A stretch of DNA of 64,000 nucleotides from Bicyclus anynana (Eukaryota; Arthropoda; Insecta; Lepidoptera; Nymphalidae): the NCBI RefSeq assembly GCF_947172395.1, contig NC_069095.1, positions 1,674,001-1,738,000 on the forward strand. The letters run 5' to 3'. The translations under genes were made by a program, and so were the position numbers. The notes under the pieces are model-generated. The model was not told where the DNA came from. It saw only the letters and a list, made by a program, of their open reading frames with translations, and searched no databases. The stretch's first letter is position 1. Every line of letters begins with the position of its first letter. Below, piece after piece: positions 41,572 through 54,437 of the stretch.

Positions 41572-43161
41572 AGTATAGATTTAAGATAACATACAACAAA
41601 TTACTGAGAACATAATATACCGTAGCTAACACTACGTCATTAATTACAAGCGCAAACTACTCGCTAGAGCCTGTAATTAAAAGCATCTTACGAGCACGCC
41701 TTTGATCTAAAGGTGTCACATTCTTCACTATCCCTGATGTTATTAGTGAGGGAAAAGCGAGGAAATTGAGAATTAAGTCCACATAATATTTTGTAAGAAA
41801 ATATACTTTAATATGATTTTTTTTTCAGTTTAATATAAGACAGACACATCGTACTCTCAGTTCATCAAGCACTATTATTTATTACATTTTATATAAAGAG
41901 AAAGAATACAATAAGGAACTTAAGCTAACTTATCCTAATAACTATACAAATAATGCTCACGTGGAATGGTGGCAAGAATACTGGCTGCATTTCCGCGCTG
42001 TACAGCCAGGCTGATTATATTATTATTATTAATACATTATATTAATATTACACTATTGTGTATCTAAGCTCCCCTATTCTATCCCCCATCCCTTAACCCT
42101 TATCCTCAGGCTTATTTCTACTAGTAAGCAGCATTGTTGTTCACCAGTGTAATGACTATCTACCATGTATGTCTATGTCTATCTACCAAAATTATAGGTA
42201 GACATAGACAAAGAATGATGGATAGACTCAAAATTAGATAGATAAATAGATAGGGCAACATTTTCTAGGGAATGCAAGGTATCCTGCGAAAAGTTAATCT
42301 GTCGTCTATAAGGTCCATTACATAATCTACATCATTAAAAGCGCGCAGCGTGTCGGTACGATATGGATAAAATTCGAAGCGCAAACGAGACGCCGAATTA
42401 TGACTTTCACGTGAGTGAAAAGCACGGAGCGATTGACGCGCGACGCAAATTTTAGCGCCAAACCATTTTTACCTAATTGCAAGTAAATTAAACAACATAA
42501 CGAAAAACAAAATTGCCATGTTCAAGATATACACCTAATTTTCTATACAAAACAAAAATTTAAGAAAATAAGTTTGTTTTTCCTGAGATTGATAGCAAAA
42601 TGTGAACAAAACATGTATTTTTCAAAAAAATAAACTATCGAGAAAAGTTTTACAAATTGTATATTCTGTATAGTCATAATGATGCTAACACTTTGAAATA
42701 TCATTTACCAAAATATCAGGCTCCTAACTTTTCCAGAATCTGAGATCCAGAACCATTTGTAACCACCAAATTATATATTGCACATTCTTAAATCTATGAA
42801 TCTATGATCAAAAGTAATACCTAATCCATTAAGTAAGTTACTCGTAATAAGGTCTAAGGTCGTATAGAAGTTACCAGTATCCCTTAATACTTTATAGCAC
42901 GTATAACTTATAACCATACTTTAAGTTACTTATCAGTGTAAAAATGGACTACTTAAGTCATGGAATAGCGATACCTCAAGTCACGCAAAGCTATAAAGTA
43001 AGTAGGTATGCGAGTATTGTGAATGGTATAACTCGTCTTTAGAAGCTACTAAATAATTCGGTTTACATTATTTATTTTTTGTCCAATACAGTGACATGAG
43101 AGACAGTTTTGTGGGCTTTTATTTTTTTTTTATCTCAATTATAGACCATTTTCGGAAAATT
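41572..43161. other. No gene recognised
   Basis: A+T-rich. 41935-42015 (AATGCTCACGTGGAATGGTG, GCATTTCCGCGCTGTACAGC) may be an old dispersed repeat. 42345-42470 is G+C-richer with no open frame. Confidence 0.35.
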
Positions 43162-43340
43162 CATCATCATCATAATTTAAGCCCATGTACGTCCAAGCAG
43201 AACTTATGCCTTTAGTAGGGACTTCCAAACATCGCGATCCTGAGCCGCCTGCATCTAGCGAATCCCTGTGAATCGCTTATGTAGTCTGTCCACCTGGTGG
43301 GGGAGTCAACCAATAAGACGCTTTCTAGTGTGGGATCGAA
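43162..43340 (-). mobile_element. RTE-1 LINE 3' end, short and decayed
   Basis: Plus strand: CATCATCATCATAATTTAAG, ACTTCCAAACATCGCGATCC and GTCCACCTGGTGGGGGAGTC match the reversed RTE-1 3' end. Several small deletions. Confidence 0.78.
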
Positions 43341-44366
43341 AGTCTAGTCTTAGAAAGTTGGTAGACTTTAACTCAAAAGAATCAGTGGAGTCGCGGTCAT
43401 TATTTATATTACAAGGGGAAGTTAGACCACGATAACCGACACTAAAGTAAAATTGTGAATGATAACAAGCTTTAGCGGGGGTGGATCCAGCCGTGCCCAC
43501 CCTAGGATTCTGGGCTAGCGATATGCAATTCTTTTATGATACTAATAACAAACTTGGTCCAGGGGGGCCAGTCCACTCTAGGAAATAATCCTAGATACGC
43601 CAATTGATATAGCATCTATAAAATTACATTATATCTTAACATTTTAAAACCATTTCATAACTATTGTTTTGTTACTTATATCGATGAGGTCATAAAAAAA
43701 TAATAAACTGTGTGTACTCAGCCTAACAGCAATCACCGAACTAAACGCATTTAAGACCAAATTAGACTTATCGTTTCACACCCAATAAATCGGGTAGACC
43801 CCGACCGGGCGTATGAATGTTTTCAGAATAAAAGGGACAAAAAGCTACGAGTGTAAACTGTGTCTTTCCCTTTTTTTAGTGGCAAGGATTTCGTGTACTT
43901 TACGTAGCGATAACAATTTGTCTACTTAACTCGTTAAATTCAAAATGCAGGGCGTAAGTATTTTTACGCTTTGATTTGTCGATTTTTCGGAGATAATAGG
44001 TCAAAATCATACTTTGTTGACATCGACCCTATTAAAAAGTGGATGCACAATCAGCGACCAAAAAACGTCCCCACTCAATGATTGCCAAACACAACTTCTT
44101 GGCTCTCAATTCAAGTAGTCGCATTTACAAATTCAACCTTAAACTCAATCCATAAACACATAACAAATACACCCCCTACAGAATTGCAATGTAAATTGGA
44201 AAATATCATTATATTTTTTTAATTTTTCATTCCATTAAGCTAGTCTGCACAGCATGCTTTAAAAAATCTAAGTTATACTAATGAAGATCAATATTATTAA
44301 GGAGCAACATATTTATATAGGAAATCTATGTTTTTATAGGAAATCTAATGTCTATATCCGCCGAAG
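43341..44366. other. No gene recognised
   Basis: Nothing supportable. No repeats identified. Confidence 0.35.
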
Positions 44367-44680
44367 AGCCGTGATAGCCCAGTGGATATGACCTCTGCCT
44401 CCGATTTCGGAGGGTCTGGGTTCGAATCCGGACCGGGGCATGCACCTCCAACTTTTCAGTTGTGTGCATTTTAAGAAATTAAATATCATGTGTCTCAATC
44501 GGTGAAGGAAAACGTCGTGAGGAAACCTGCATACCAGAGAATTTCTTAATTCTCTGCGTGTGTTAAGTCTGCCAATCCGCATTGGGCCAGCGTGGTGGAC
44601 TATTGGCCTAACCCCTGTCAGTCTGAGAGGAGACTCGAGCTCAGCAGTGAGCCGTATATGGGTTGATAACGACGAACGAC
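44367..44680 (+). mobile_element. SINE-A, full length and little diverged
   Basis: Complete head with A-box TAGCCCAGTGGATATGACC and B-box GGTTCGAATCC, intact body, tail GGTTGATAACGACGAACGAC. TCTATATC at 44351-44358 recurs just after the tail, a possible 8-bp target duplication. Confidence 0.92.
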
Positions 44681-45907
44681 GAATATCTATATCTATACGT
44701 GTAATAGCTAGTTAGCAATAAAACGCCCATTGCGATCTGGTACAACGGGTAATCGTTAATCAATGATACCCGCGGGGCCACGGGAACTGCGGACAAACAT
44801 GCCGCAAAATACGATGGTAATCGTAACTTCTCTTGGTTTCGCGAACAAGCCCGATGGATATTAATAAAAACTTTAATTATTATCAAAATCTAAAATTAGA
44901 TAACATCTATGGCATGGTATTAAAAAGATTACAAATTTAAATTAACATCAGCAATTCAATATTAATAACACACCAAATAAAAATATAATATTATAACAAT
45001 TTGATTTTAAATGTGCTACCAGTCCTAACATTCTTACATACGACTTGATTTTCACCGATAAATTTTTCATTACCTAAATTTTTTGTTGACCCAGGCCTTC
45101 GCATTTTTGAGATTGCGATACAAATGCAAATTCGGTGAATTCGGTTTGAAAATAATGATTTATCTTTCTTCCAAGAAAATCTCAATAGCTGCCTGTCGTT
45201 AGAAAGATGGATACAATCCATGCCTTAAGACGTAGGTCCCTTATTATCATTATGATAATTACACTTATTATGATATTAAAAAGTCAAACATTGTCACCCT
45301 AAACTCCAAATCTATATAATCCTAGTCATTCGGGCGATGTAGAAGAATTTTCACATTACAGATGATTCACCTAAGTGAAGATCAATCGCCCGACGCTCCG
45401 CCGTTCGCACCGCAAAATTGCGATAAAGTTGCAGTGGCCACCATATCAGCTATTTATCTTGTCAATCCTTTTATATCTTTATTTATCATCAAGAATAAAA
45501 ACCGGTCGCGTTATATTTGTACCAGTTCATATTTTACAGCTTTTTGCTCGGAGCTTTGACATTGCAATTAGTAATAAACAATACTGCTCATAGATAGCTT
45601 TGATAAAGTTATTATGAAGTGATAATTAATCTTTATTCATGATTAAACTTAAAATATCATTTAGATATCAAATTGATATTTATAAATGCACTGCCTACCC
45701 TTAAGAGTCATTACAAACTTATACTGGAGTAGGAAAATTCAATTTGCACATTTACTACATAATACTTCCTTCCTTGTACACACCACTTTTCCACTATCCG
45801 GTTTGTTAATAAAAATAGTTACACATAATTTCCTACTATCAAAGCTCATTTAGTACTTACTCTGCTACCTTATACATTCTAATTCAGCGTTATACCGACA
45901 CCAATTA
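44681..45907. other. No gene recognised
   Basis: Unique-looking sequence. 45360-45440 is slightly G+C-richer (CGCCCGACGCTCCGCCG) in two overlapping short frames, without family resemblance or splice context that I can support. Confidence 0.35.
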
Positions 45908-46040
45908 TTCATCATTAATCAACCACTTTTCCACAATTTCTTAAAATCCACATAACTGAAAAGTTGTAGGTGCATGTCTCGGATTCGAACCTACGTCCTC
46001 AGAATCGAAGGAAGAGGTCATATCCACTGCGATAACACGT
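45908..46040 (-). mobile_element. SINE-A with large internal deletion and target duplication
   Basis: CACCAATTA at 45899-45907 and 46041-46049 flank it. Both ends are present (tail CATCATTAATCAACC on plus, head TATCCACTGCGATAACACG), but about 160 bases of the middle are missing. With terminal ends and flanks intact, the deletion may predate insertion or be a later excision. Confidence 0.82.
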
Positions 46041-46287
46041 CACCAATTAAAATCGAAGGTAAAACGTAGCTAAAGAGTCGTAAATGTTTGACACAGTACC
46101 TACAAGCGTTTCACTCCGTTACGTCATAGCATGAAAATCTCGCACGGTCTTTGTAACACTAGAGCGTCATTCGTTAATTTATCTCATCCGAGCACTCGTC
46201 GAGTACGTGCCACAGTTGCTTTCTTAACTTGACCCACATTTAGAATTATAGCGTATGAATATAAGAGTAGCTAGCAGATGCACTCTG

Positions 46288-46510
46288 GCTAGTGGGAGGC
46301 TTCGGCCGTGGCTAGTTACCACCCTACCGACAAAGAAGTACCGACAAGCGATTTAGCGTTCCGGTGCGATGCCGTGTAGAAACCGACAGAGGTGTGTATT
46401 TCATCCTCCTCCTAAGAAGTTAGCCCGCTTCTATCTTAATACTGCATCATCACTTACCATCAGGTGAGATTGTAGTCAAGGGCTAACTTGTAAAGAATTA
46501 AAAAAAAATA
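46288..46510 (+). mobile_element. SINE-B, 5' truncated
   Basis: From GTGGGAGGCTTCGGCCGTGG to AAGGGCTAACTTGTAAAGAA and a poly(A) tail. The head with A- and B-box is missing. Confidence 0.87.
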
Positions 46511-46624
46511 CTCTATAGAAGTATTATTTTGACTCATTTAGCTCAAAAAATCCGTCAATGTTCTGCAAATAGGGGACAAAATGGAATTTTTCATTTTCTC
46601 GGAATAAACCTCTTTTCGATAACC

Positions 46625-46690
46625 TCTGCAGCACAGTTGTGCTGTGGTACTCAACAGAGAAGTCCTGAGTTCGATTCCCAGCGCAATTAA
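46625..46690 (+). mobile_element. SINE-D-like tRNA-type head remnant
   Basis: GCACAGTTGTGCTGTGGTAC, then GAGTTCGATTCCCAGCG (B-box-like). It is not a foldable tRNA gene and no body follows; SINE-A begins at 46718. Confidence 0.4.
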
Positions 46691-46717
46691 TTTAGGATTT
46701 TATAATTTGTCAATAAG

Positions 46718-46825
46718 AGCCGTGATAGCCCAGTGGATACGACCTCTGCCTCCGATTCCGGAGGGTGTGGGTTCGAATCCGGTCCGAGGCATGCACCTCC
46801 AACTTTTCAGTTGTGTGCATTATAA
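46718..46825 (+). mobile_element. SINE-A head, 3' truncated
   Basis: Head and B-box nearly perfect (GGGTTCGAATCCGGTCC) but the element stops after GTTGTGTGCATTATAA. Loss of the 3' part is unusual for retroposition, which truncates the 5' end, so a later deletion is likely. Confidence 0.87.
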
Positions 46826-47216
46826 ACAATTAGTTGTTATAAAGTTTATTCATTATTTATAGTTTTTAGAACGTAAGTACGTAATTATAAATTTTAAAGC
46901 AACCGACTTCAAGAAATTACCGTATAAATTTTTTTACAGTAAATTAATTTTATTAAATACATATAATTATCTAACAAAGTTGATGAGCAATAAGAATACC
47001 AAGATTTAATTATATTTTTCTTTAGTAGGTATTTAGTAGCTAAAACTTGTTAATAACAATTACGAGTAATAAATTAAACCACTCGCTAATGTTTTAATAA
47101 CGACTCGGTATTATAAAATCTACCTAAGAATCACTTACATACATAATTAGCGTGCAATAAATAAATATTGAGTAGGCAATTTAGCAGTTTAGGCAACATA
47201 AACATATAGAAATTAT

Positions 47217-47531
47217 TAATTAGCCCTTGACTGCAATCTCACCTGATGGTAAGTGATGATGCAATCTAAGATGGAAGCGGGCTAACTTGTTTAGGCGTAG
47301 GATGAAAATCCACAGCCATTTCAATTTCTACACGAAATCGTGTCGGAACGCTAAATTGCTTGGCGGTACGTCTTTTTGCCAGTAGGGTGGTAACAAACCA
47401 CGACCGAAGAGTCCCACCAAACATATCTGGACCTGAATTAAAAAAACCTCAATTGGCCCCGCCGGGGATCGAACCCAGGACCTCCGTCTTGTAAATCCAC
47501 CGTTCATAGCACTGCGCCACGGAGGCCGTCA
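47217..47531 (-). mobile_element. SINE-B, near full length
   Basis: Plus strand from AATTAGCCCTTGACTGCAAT to GCGCCACGGAGGCCGTCAA. B-box GGATCGAACCC on plus is intact. The poly(A) end is lost or very short. Confidence 0.88.
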
Positions 47532-49555
47532 ATACTTCGTTCGTTCCATAGTCTGGCTCGCAAATAAACAAGCCAAGATCTGTATCTAATCGGAGAATAA
47601 GACAAATTTTATTCCTTAGGTACATCGTCCAAGGCACGATTGTAATACAACTTTAGCTCGCTCAAGGCTCCAATGTAGCTTAAGTTTAACAAGAAGGCTA
47701 CTATGAACCATCGAGGAGTTCCCTTAACTGTCCTTCGTCTTCATCTTCAGACCCTTAATTCAGTCACAACCCTACATCTACCCTAAATCTAGGTGGAAAG
47801 ATCTCATCAATACAAATTAATCAAGCTCAAACAAAAGGTAACTACTGTAAATCGTTGACGAGTTCCATCGTCTGTATTTCGGCTCCATCATCAGACCAAC
47901 TCCAGAACTTCATAAAATTGTAGTGATTTAAAATATCTTATGGAAACACTAACAAACGCACTAGCCGTCTCTACTATTTTTGAAAATTCCCCGCGATTTC
48001 TCCAGGATGCCATCATCAAATCCTGACATGAAAAAAATGGGACCACCCTGGAAGTAAACCCTTCTAAACAAAAAAGAATTTTTAAAGTCGGTCCATAAAT
48101 GATGGAAATATCGCTGGACTTACATAAAAATCGGTTAAAAAATCAACCTCAGCGCTCAAAAATACGTAATCAGTAAAAAGATGATAAAGAAGGAAGCAGC
48201 TATGAAGCAAATCATTGAACCAAAGAAGCAGTCGATTCATATAGTGTAGGTACACAACTAATCACTCAATTGAGTAGTAACTTGACATGCAAGTCATTAC
48301 TAAGGACAGACTAAATAGATAACTGACACCACTGGCTTCCCAATAGACATCCCCTACTAAGGACGCAAATTAAATTCGTATTCCGTTCGAGAAATCAAGA
48401 TAGACATTTCGATGCACATCTGTGCCTCTAACTGACAATTACCAATTTAACCTAATAACACGATTTGATTTATATTGAACCTTAAAGCCACAGGAATAAA
48501 GATAACATAAGTGAATAAGCCATTGTGTTTATAAGTGTCAGTAGGATTACAGGCTAGAATCACGAAGATCGGATTATGGAGTAGGGAATGATTGTCTACT
48601 TTGTTTCGATAAATATATGAAACTTCGTACCAGCCGTAAGCCGAACTTGGGAGGGCTCATAAGGGCGATGATAAATGGAATTGTAAAACTGTCTGACATT
48701 TTAATAACTAGTCATGAAAGATGAGAGCTTTATTTATTGTGACAATCGTACCTTGGAGATTTGAGATTGATGTAAAAATTTGTATCAAAACCTTTAAAAC
48801 AAAGAACATTCATCGCCTTCACTAATTCAATGAACAAATAAATTGAAAATCAAAAGAGCAGTGAAAAAGTAAAGAAGTACTGCTAACTTCAAACCAAAAC
48901 GGATTTCATGAAGGTTATGAAAGGAAGGAAGGGAATAATTAAAAATTTGGAATAGTTCAGTTCAGTTATAAAACATCGAACGTTGTGTTAAAAGTTATCT
49001 GAAAAATAGTTAGTTACCGCACCTAATCGAAATAAATTATGTACAAAGCATTTTGTGTTTCCAGTTATTGGTAAACCCAAATGACAAAACTAGGTACAAT
49101 TAAATTTGGAAACCATTTACTACTGCAAACAAAGATACTTAAAATCAGATGAGATTGCATTTTTGTGCTTGTCGATAAATAAAATAAAATCGAAATTTAT
49201 TTGTACTCATTTAATAGTATGTCAGTATTGTATAAGTTATTTAACAACCCAAGGCCCATAGCTCCTTCACTACAATTTTACTACCACAACAATAAGAAAA
49301 TCTATATTTACGACCCTAACATAGACAATTCAGATCGCTTGTAAACCAGCAATAATCCAGATTGAATTACCATATCAACACATGCGAATTTGAACTCTAT
49401 CTCAATGATAATAAGTTTTATAATCCTTCGGATTGTCCATATCCCCAACATAGCTAGCGTAGCAGGAATATAATTGTTGGTTTTGCAAAACGATAACTAT
49501 TTATGCTAATGAAAATGAGTGATGGTGATTAATAAACCTAACTATTTATTTATTG
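47532..49555. other. Mostly unique DNA; possible old repeat
   Basis: 47690-48180 holds related motifs (CATCGAGGAGTTCCC, GACGAGTTCCATCGTC, CATCATCAGACC, CATCATCAAATCCTGA) that suggest an old internally repetitive element. The rest is A+T-rich with no gene. Confidence 0.35.
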
Positions 49556-49751
49556 CTAGCCGACACCCCGTGGTTTCACCCGCGTAGTTTCCGGTCCCGT
49601 GAGAATACGAGGGTAAAATATAGCCTATAGCCTTTCTCGATAAATGGGATATCTAACACTGAGAGAATTTTGTAAATCAGACCAGTAGTTCCTGAGATTA
49701 GCGCGTTCAAGCAAACAAACAAACTCTTCAGCTTTATAATATTAGTATAGA
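49556..49751 (-). mobile_element. Short non-autonomous Helitron
   Basis: Minus strand starts TCTATACTAATATTATAAAG (at 49751) and ends CTAG at 49556; the body shares GGTTTCACCCGCGTAG, GATAAATGGGATATCTAACA and CAAACAAACTC with 4912-5103. A second Helitron 5' end fragment lies at 49817-49846. Confidence 0.78.
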
Positions 49752-49846
49752 TGACACTAAAAAATAATGTGGATTTCGAAATCGGTGTAGAAGATCCACA
49801 GATTACCCCCTTTATACTTTACTCTTTATAATATTAGTATAGATTG

Positions 49847-50859
49847 GTTTTTACTACATTTTAGGTGATTTATTAGCAGCGTCTCCACAAAACAACCTGT
49901 ATTAGACTCCTAGTATAAGCAATCAAATATTGAGGTAGAAAAAATACTATTACAGTACATTTGCTGAGTAAAATTCTTCTTCCAATTCAGAAATATACCG
50001 AGTTTCATATTTTATTTCAGACAAAATAAGCAAGACGGACTTTTCCAGACCAATCTTCAATTTGCTTCGCAGATTGCTCAAAGTTAAGACAAACAATATT
50101 CCAAGGCATAACAGAATGTTGAAGAATTCCCCAAAACAATACCATTAGTTCAGATAAAAAAGTATTCACAATCACATCAGCCGAAATCCACTTAGAAACA
50201 GAACCGTATCATCTATCTATCGTGGAAGTAATAAAAACAGGGAACTTCAGAAGTTGTGATCGAGATATTTTATAGCATTCTCCGGCGTTCGGGACCTAAT
50301 TCTGCTGACCGCAATAAATGCTTCGCTAAAGAGATAAAAATAAGTCAGATTCCTTTACTGAGAATACCAGTTAACTGAGTCAGCTTAATGAAAAAACTAG
50401 CTCTGAAGTATTTGCCTACCAGTAACTACCTATTCAATGCATTGATGTTTTTTAATTAAATTCTCGATTACTTGATTCATAGTTTATTTGGTTTTAAAGT
50501 ATAACTTAATAATGGACATCCTACCTGTGTTTTTATCGTCAAGTGTTTTATAGAACTTGTTTTCTGTCTTTTTTGTCTATGATTTTTTAAGAAACTACAT
50601 CAATTTTAATGGGTTTTACGTATTTTAAATTTAGTACATAATTTCAAGGCGGAATATCTTTCTGTTAATACATTTTAAATGCAAAAATAATGGTCTATTA
50701 TTATATTCAATATTGCATTTCTTAGCAGCTGAACAAAGTTAATTAATTTTTATAACGGCCTAATGACAAACAGAATTGGTTAACTTAATTTTTTGATTAA
50801 AAGACACTGTAGCGAATAATACAACAGATGATACAGTTTAACCGATTATAATTGGTTTC
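49847..50859. other. No gene recognised
   Basis: A+T-rich with nothing supportable. Confidence 0.35.
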
Positions 50860-51004
50860 ATCATAATAACAACCCATATTCGGCTCACTGCTGAGCTCGA
50901 GTCTCCTCTCAGAATGAAGGGTTAGGCTAATAGTCCACATCAGACGTCACACATGCAGATAATTAAGAAATTCTCTGGTATGCAGGTTTTCTCACGATTT
51001 TTGT
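50860..51004 (-). mobile_element. SINE-A 3' half with deletions
   Basis: Plus strand: AACAACCCATATTCGGCTCA, GAGTCTCCTCTCAGAATGAA, CTCTGGTATGCAGGTTTTC. About 25 bases around the CCACGCTGGCCC block are lost and the head is absent. Confidence 0.82.
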
Positions 51005-51821
51005 TTAATCAATGATATAATAATAATTATCATTCATTATAACATCATTGAGACACCACAGATATATTAATTTAGCTAGACCATTCACGAGGTCTATTTC
51101 AAGGAAATTCTCAAATAAATTTTAATGCAAAAGCAAAAGTAAAGGAATTGTTTTCAAATAATTTATACTAGAAAAAAATTTTGAAATACAGGAGAGTTTT
51201 AACGCAAATCCACCTCAATGCCACAAATTTCAGAACTCACCGCAGCACCATCACATTCCGCGCAAATCACGTGGACCGCCGAATAACAAAGCGTTGTTTA
51301 GAACTTTGCGGTCGAGTGCGAAAATATAAGCGCGCGCTTTGCGGCTAACATGCTCATGTTTCTTTCATGTACTCCTTTGCCGTCTCACCGCATTTATCTT
51401 TGACAATACTTGACGCAAACCGCATCTACTGTTCAAGTTAATCGTAGACTGGAGTAAACGCCGCAAAGCGCAAAATTTGCGTAGTGCTGATTTTCCACAT
51501 ACGATACAGCGCCAAACATTTTGCGACAAACATGTTTGTGTTGTATACATGAGCATGTATCTTTCATTTAGCATTTTTCCATTTCACTAATCCAATTTTG
51601 TTTGGTCAGTAAGCAAAACTACTGATACAATTTGGTAAGCTTATTTACTTCAGTAAATACTTTAAGCGAAGGCTTAGGAATCCCGTGATTAAACATGTTT
51701 TACAAACTTGCGTGTTTAGACTTTTTAATTATAATGCTGCAGACGATCCAATTGTTTGACAAACATGTTTAATTTGGGGAAAAATTTTATTGTCAAAGAT
51801 TGTCCCTTTTTTTGTGTTTGT
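51005..51821. other. No gene recognised
   Basis: 51290-51560 is G+C-richer with several ACATGTTTGTG / ACATGCTCATG motifs (51346-51372 and 51528-51563); no clear element. No open frame of note. Confidence 0.35.
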
Positions 51822-51960
51822 AGCTTGGCTACTTCGTTCGTAACACTCCCGATGGTCACCCACGACTGATGCACCTCTCTTCACCGCACGCACAATTTCG
51901 CACCCGTGCAGTTTTTCCCCCCGTCGCCCACATATCATGAGAGTGTCATCAACAAACTTT
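51822..51960. repeat. Unclassified dispersed repeat, copy 2
   Basis: Matches 17988-18124 in the same order (AGCTTGGCTACTTCG, CCCACGACTGATGCACCTC, CCCCCCGTCGCCC, GAGTGTCATCAACAAAC) but carries a small replacement near 51841-51858. Confidence 0.75.
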
Positions 51961-52934
51961 AAAAAAAATAATAAATTCAAATATTTTAATTTTAAGGGGC
52001 TTATTTTTGTCTTTATTTAATAACTGCGGCTGCGGCGCTTGCAACAGTCTGTAATAAACTTCAACTATACTTTATGGTTTATTAACGGGATTTTCTCAGT
52101 AAGCGTATTTTCCTAGGTTAAGTTTAAACCTTCCAATTTAGATAAAAGCCTTCCGTACGATTTATTGTTTAAAAACAAGTTTATGTTAATATTTTGTATT
52201 ATTTACTCCAATTTCGATGTATGCGTTATTAGGTCATACGCACACGCAGAATGTTGAGAGCGAAGTATTACTTACTTGGCCGTCTTTAGCCGACGTTAGA
52301 GGTGATGGTTTTCCATTATAAACATCTGAAATTTCTTTAAATTACATAAATAATTATAGTACCTACAAACAGTAATAAAATACCAATTTAAATTTATTAA
52401 ATTTCATATTATATTGTTAACAAGAAAATAGTCCAAAAGTTAATACACGCTTCTGCAATACTCAACTACCGAAATAAGAACAACATAACACTAACAATGG
52501 GCGACTATCCGCAAACAGCTATCCGCTATCCGCGCTAAGTTTCCAGCAACAATTACAGCATTGTTGCATGTTTACTTTATCAGCGCGGATTGCGAGCGGG
52601 CCATGGCGCGAAATTCGCAACTCTGACTGCGACTGAGCGATAAAACGCTTAGCTGGTAGCTGCGGTTCGTCCGGAGCGAACTTGGGTTTGCGGGGCATAG
52701 CTCTGTTCTTCCTGACACTTGTTACAAGTTACAAACTTATTATTTCTGTGATATATAAGACTGCATGTCAACAGCCTACAGATACAGACTGTTGACATGA
52801 AATAATTCAGTGTTGTTATCGGATGTTACTAATATTATGACAACCGGATATAGTCAATGACTCGCGGTCATGCCAGTGACGAACACGGTGTCAATATACC
52901 AACTATTATAAGCCTCTCAAGGGAGAGAAAGCTA
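51961..52934. other. No gene; G+C-richer island
   Basis: 52495-52690 is G+C-richer (GCGGATTGCGAGCGGGCC, GTCCGGAGCGAACTTGGG), with no repeat match and no open frame. A hairpin CATGTCAACAG / CTGTTGACATG lies at about 52765-52800. Confidence 0.4.
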
Positions 52935-53020
52935 TGGTACCACAGACAGACTGACAGACAGACAGACAAACATGTCAAACTTATAACACCTCTCTTTTTG
53001 CGTCGGGGTTAAAAAGATGA
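52935..53020. repeat. Interspersed repeat fragment with CAGA tract
   Basis: CAGACAGACTGACAGACAGA microsatellite followed by ACATGTCAAACTTATAACAC and TTTTTGCGTCGGGGTTAAAA, resembling the end of a common lepidopteran repeat of unknown class. Confidence 0.45.
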
Positions 53021-53045
53021 ATAATGATGTCGAGTGAATCACATT

Positions 53046-53250
53046 CACACTAATAAAGAAATGCGAAAATTTGTGTTTAAGGTGTGTATGTTTATTCCTC
53101 CTTTGCGCAGCGGCGAAGCGATTTGGCTGAAATTTGGAATGGAAATAAATTTTAATCTGGATTAACACTTTTCATCCCGGAAAAATACGTGGTTCCCGCG
53201 GGATTTGTGAAAAACTGAATTCCACGCAGACGAAGTCACGGGCGTCTACT
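53046..53250 (+). mobile_element. Non-autonomous Helitron, short relative of 6510-6895
   Basis: ACTAATAAAGAAATGCGAAA start, one GCGATTTGGCTGAAATTTGG unit, GGTTCCCGCGGGATTTGTGA, and an end with ACGCAGACGAAGTCACGGGC. The terminal stem is mutated and it ends CTAAT, so the CTRR end is degenerate. Confidence 0.68.
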
Positions 53251-53789
53251 AATATTGAATAATCCGCGGTTCGCTTGTAACTTGGGCCATATTCTGTCAG
53301 CCGATCTTTACTCTCTACAGCTTTGTTGGCTCGTTACAGTCTCTGCGTCTCCCGTGCAAGGGGGATAAAGTTTTCTTTGACGCATTTTGCATAGCCGATA
53401 TACTTGATTTCCCGTATACCGTATATTGAAAAGGTGTCTCTGTTATTTCTTTGACTTGAGGTTTCCGAGTCAAAGATGTTGAATGCAAAGCCGGTTATCA
53501 ACGTTTATAAAGGAAATTGCGATGAAAAGCGGAAAGGAGGAATGAAATAATATAAAGGGCAAAACGGAAAACATAAGTACATTTTTACTAATACTGTAAG
53601 AGTAGGTATAAAGTTTTTTTGTATTTCAACGAAGTCAATCAAATGTTAATAATATAATTGTTATTTCCTTTAAATTTATCTGGTAACAATAACAAGTCCA
53701 GCTGAGATGATTTGAACTTACAGCGAATATGCGCACTGGTTAAGCGATGTTAAGTTAAAAGTAAGTAAAGTAATAACTGGATAGGTGAC

Positions 53790-54235
53790 CCATGATTATG
53801 ATTACCTAAAACTCTGTCACGTAACTCTCTTTATGTTAAGAGATTTATGCAGAATTTTACACAAAATAAAAACTTATATAGAGAGACTGTCATGGCAAAA
53901 CCTTCATCACGGAACAATTTATTCTTCTTACCATCTAATTTATAATAGGCGCGTGTTAAGAATACCTTGGACAGCCAAGCGCACAAACGTGTCTATTCTA
54001 TCGCAGCTCGGAATCAAGGTTAGGCTTTCCTCCTTATGTTACCAACGCATACTGGGGTATATCGAGCACATTATACCTACGGCGTGGTGACTGCAGCTTA
54101 GGTAAATTAATAATAACAGGCATCACTGACGGGAAAAGACCGAGGGGCCGCTCACCAACACGATGGGCTAACCAGCTAAAGGAGGATAAAGGGACGAGGG
54201 ATACCAGGACCACGATCTTCAGTAATTAAGGAACG
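53790..54235 (+). mobile_element. Decayed LINE C-terminal fragment
   Basis: An open stretch to 54090 encodes RRVLRIPWTAKRTNVSILSQ, LCYQRILGYIEHI; after a frameshift, LGKLIITGITDGKRPRGRSP, TRWANQL follows. This is the zinc-ribbon-side end common in insect endonuclease/RT elements, different from RTE-1 and RTE-2. It is a fossil with no RT core. A GA-rich microsatellite follows at 54241-54263. Confidence 0.68.
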
Positions 54236-54437
54236 ACTATAAAGAGAGAAAGAGAGAGAGGGAGGAAGACCAGCTAATTTACCAAATCTAATCGATGTCC
54301 ATGACGCTTTAGTAACTGTTTTAGTATCCTATAATATAAATAGTAGGGGATACTACGTTATGTTATTACTATGCAAACTGGCCATCACAGTGCGATAGTT
54401 GCACTGTTCAGCAGTGCAATAATTAACAGTGTATAGT

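Noticed and set aside
44352..44582. Short frames within SINE-A copies (also 46644-46862, 58623-58823, 63596-63805, 14887-15138)
   Set aside because: They recur because the SINE recurs; no start or codon signal and they cross element boundaries.
53785..54090. 101-codon frame as an independent gene
   Set aside because: Its sequence is a LINE C-terminal fragment continued in another frame downstream.
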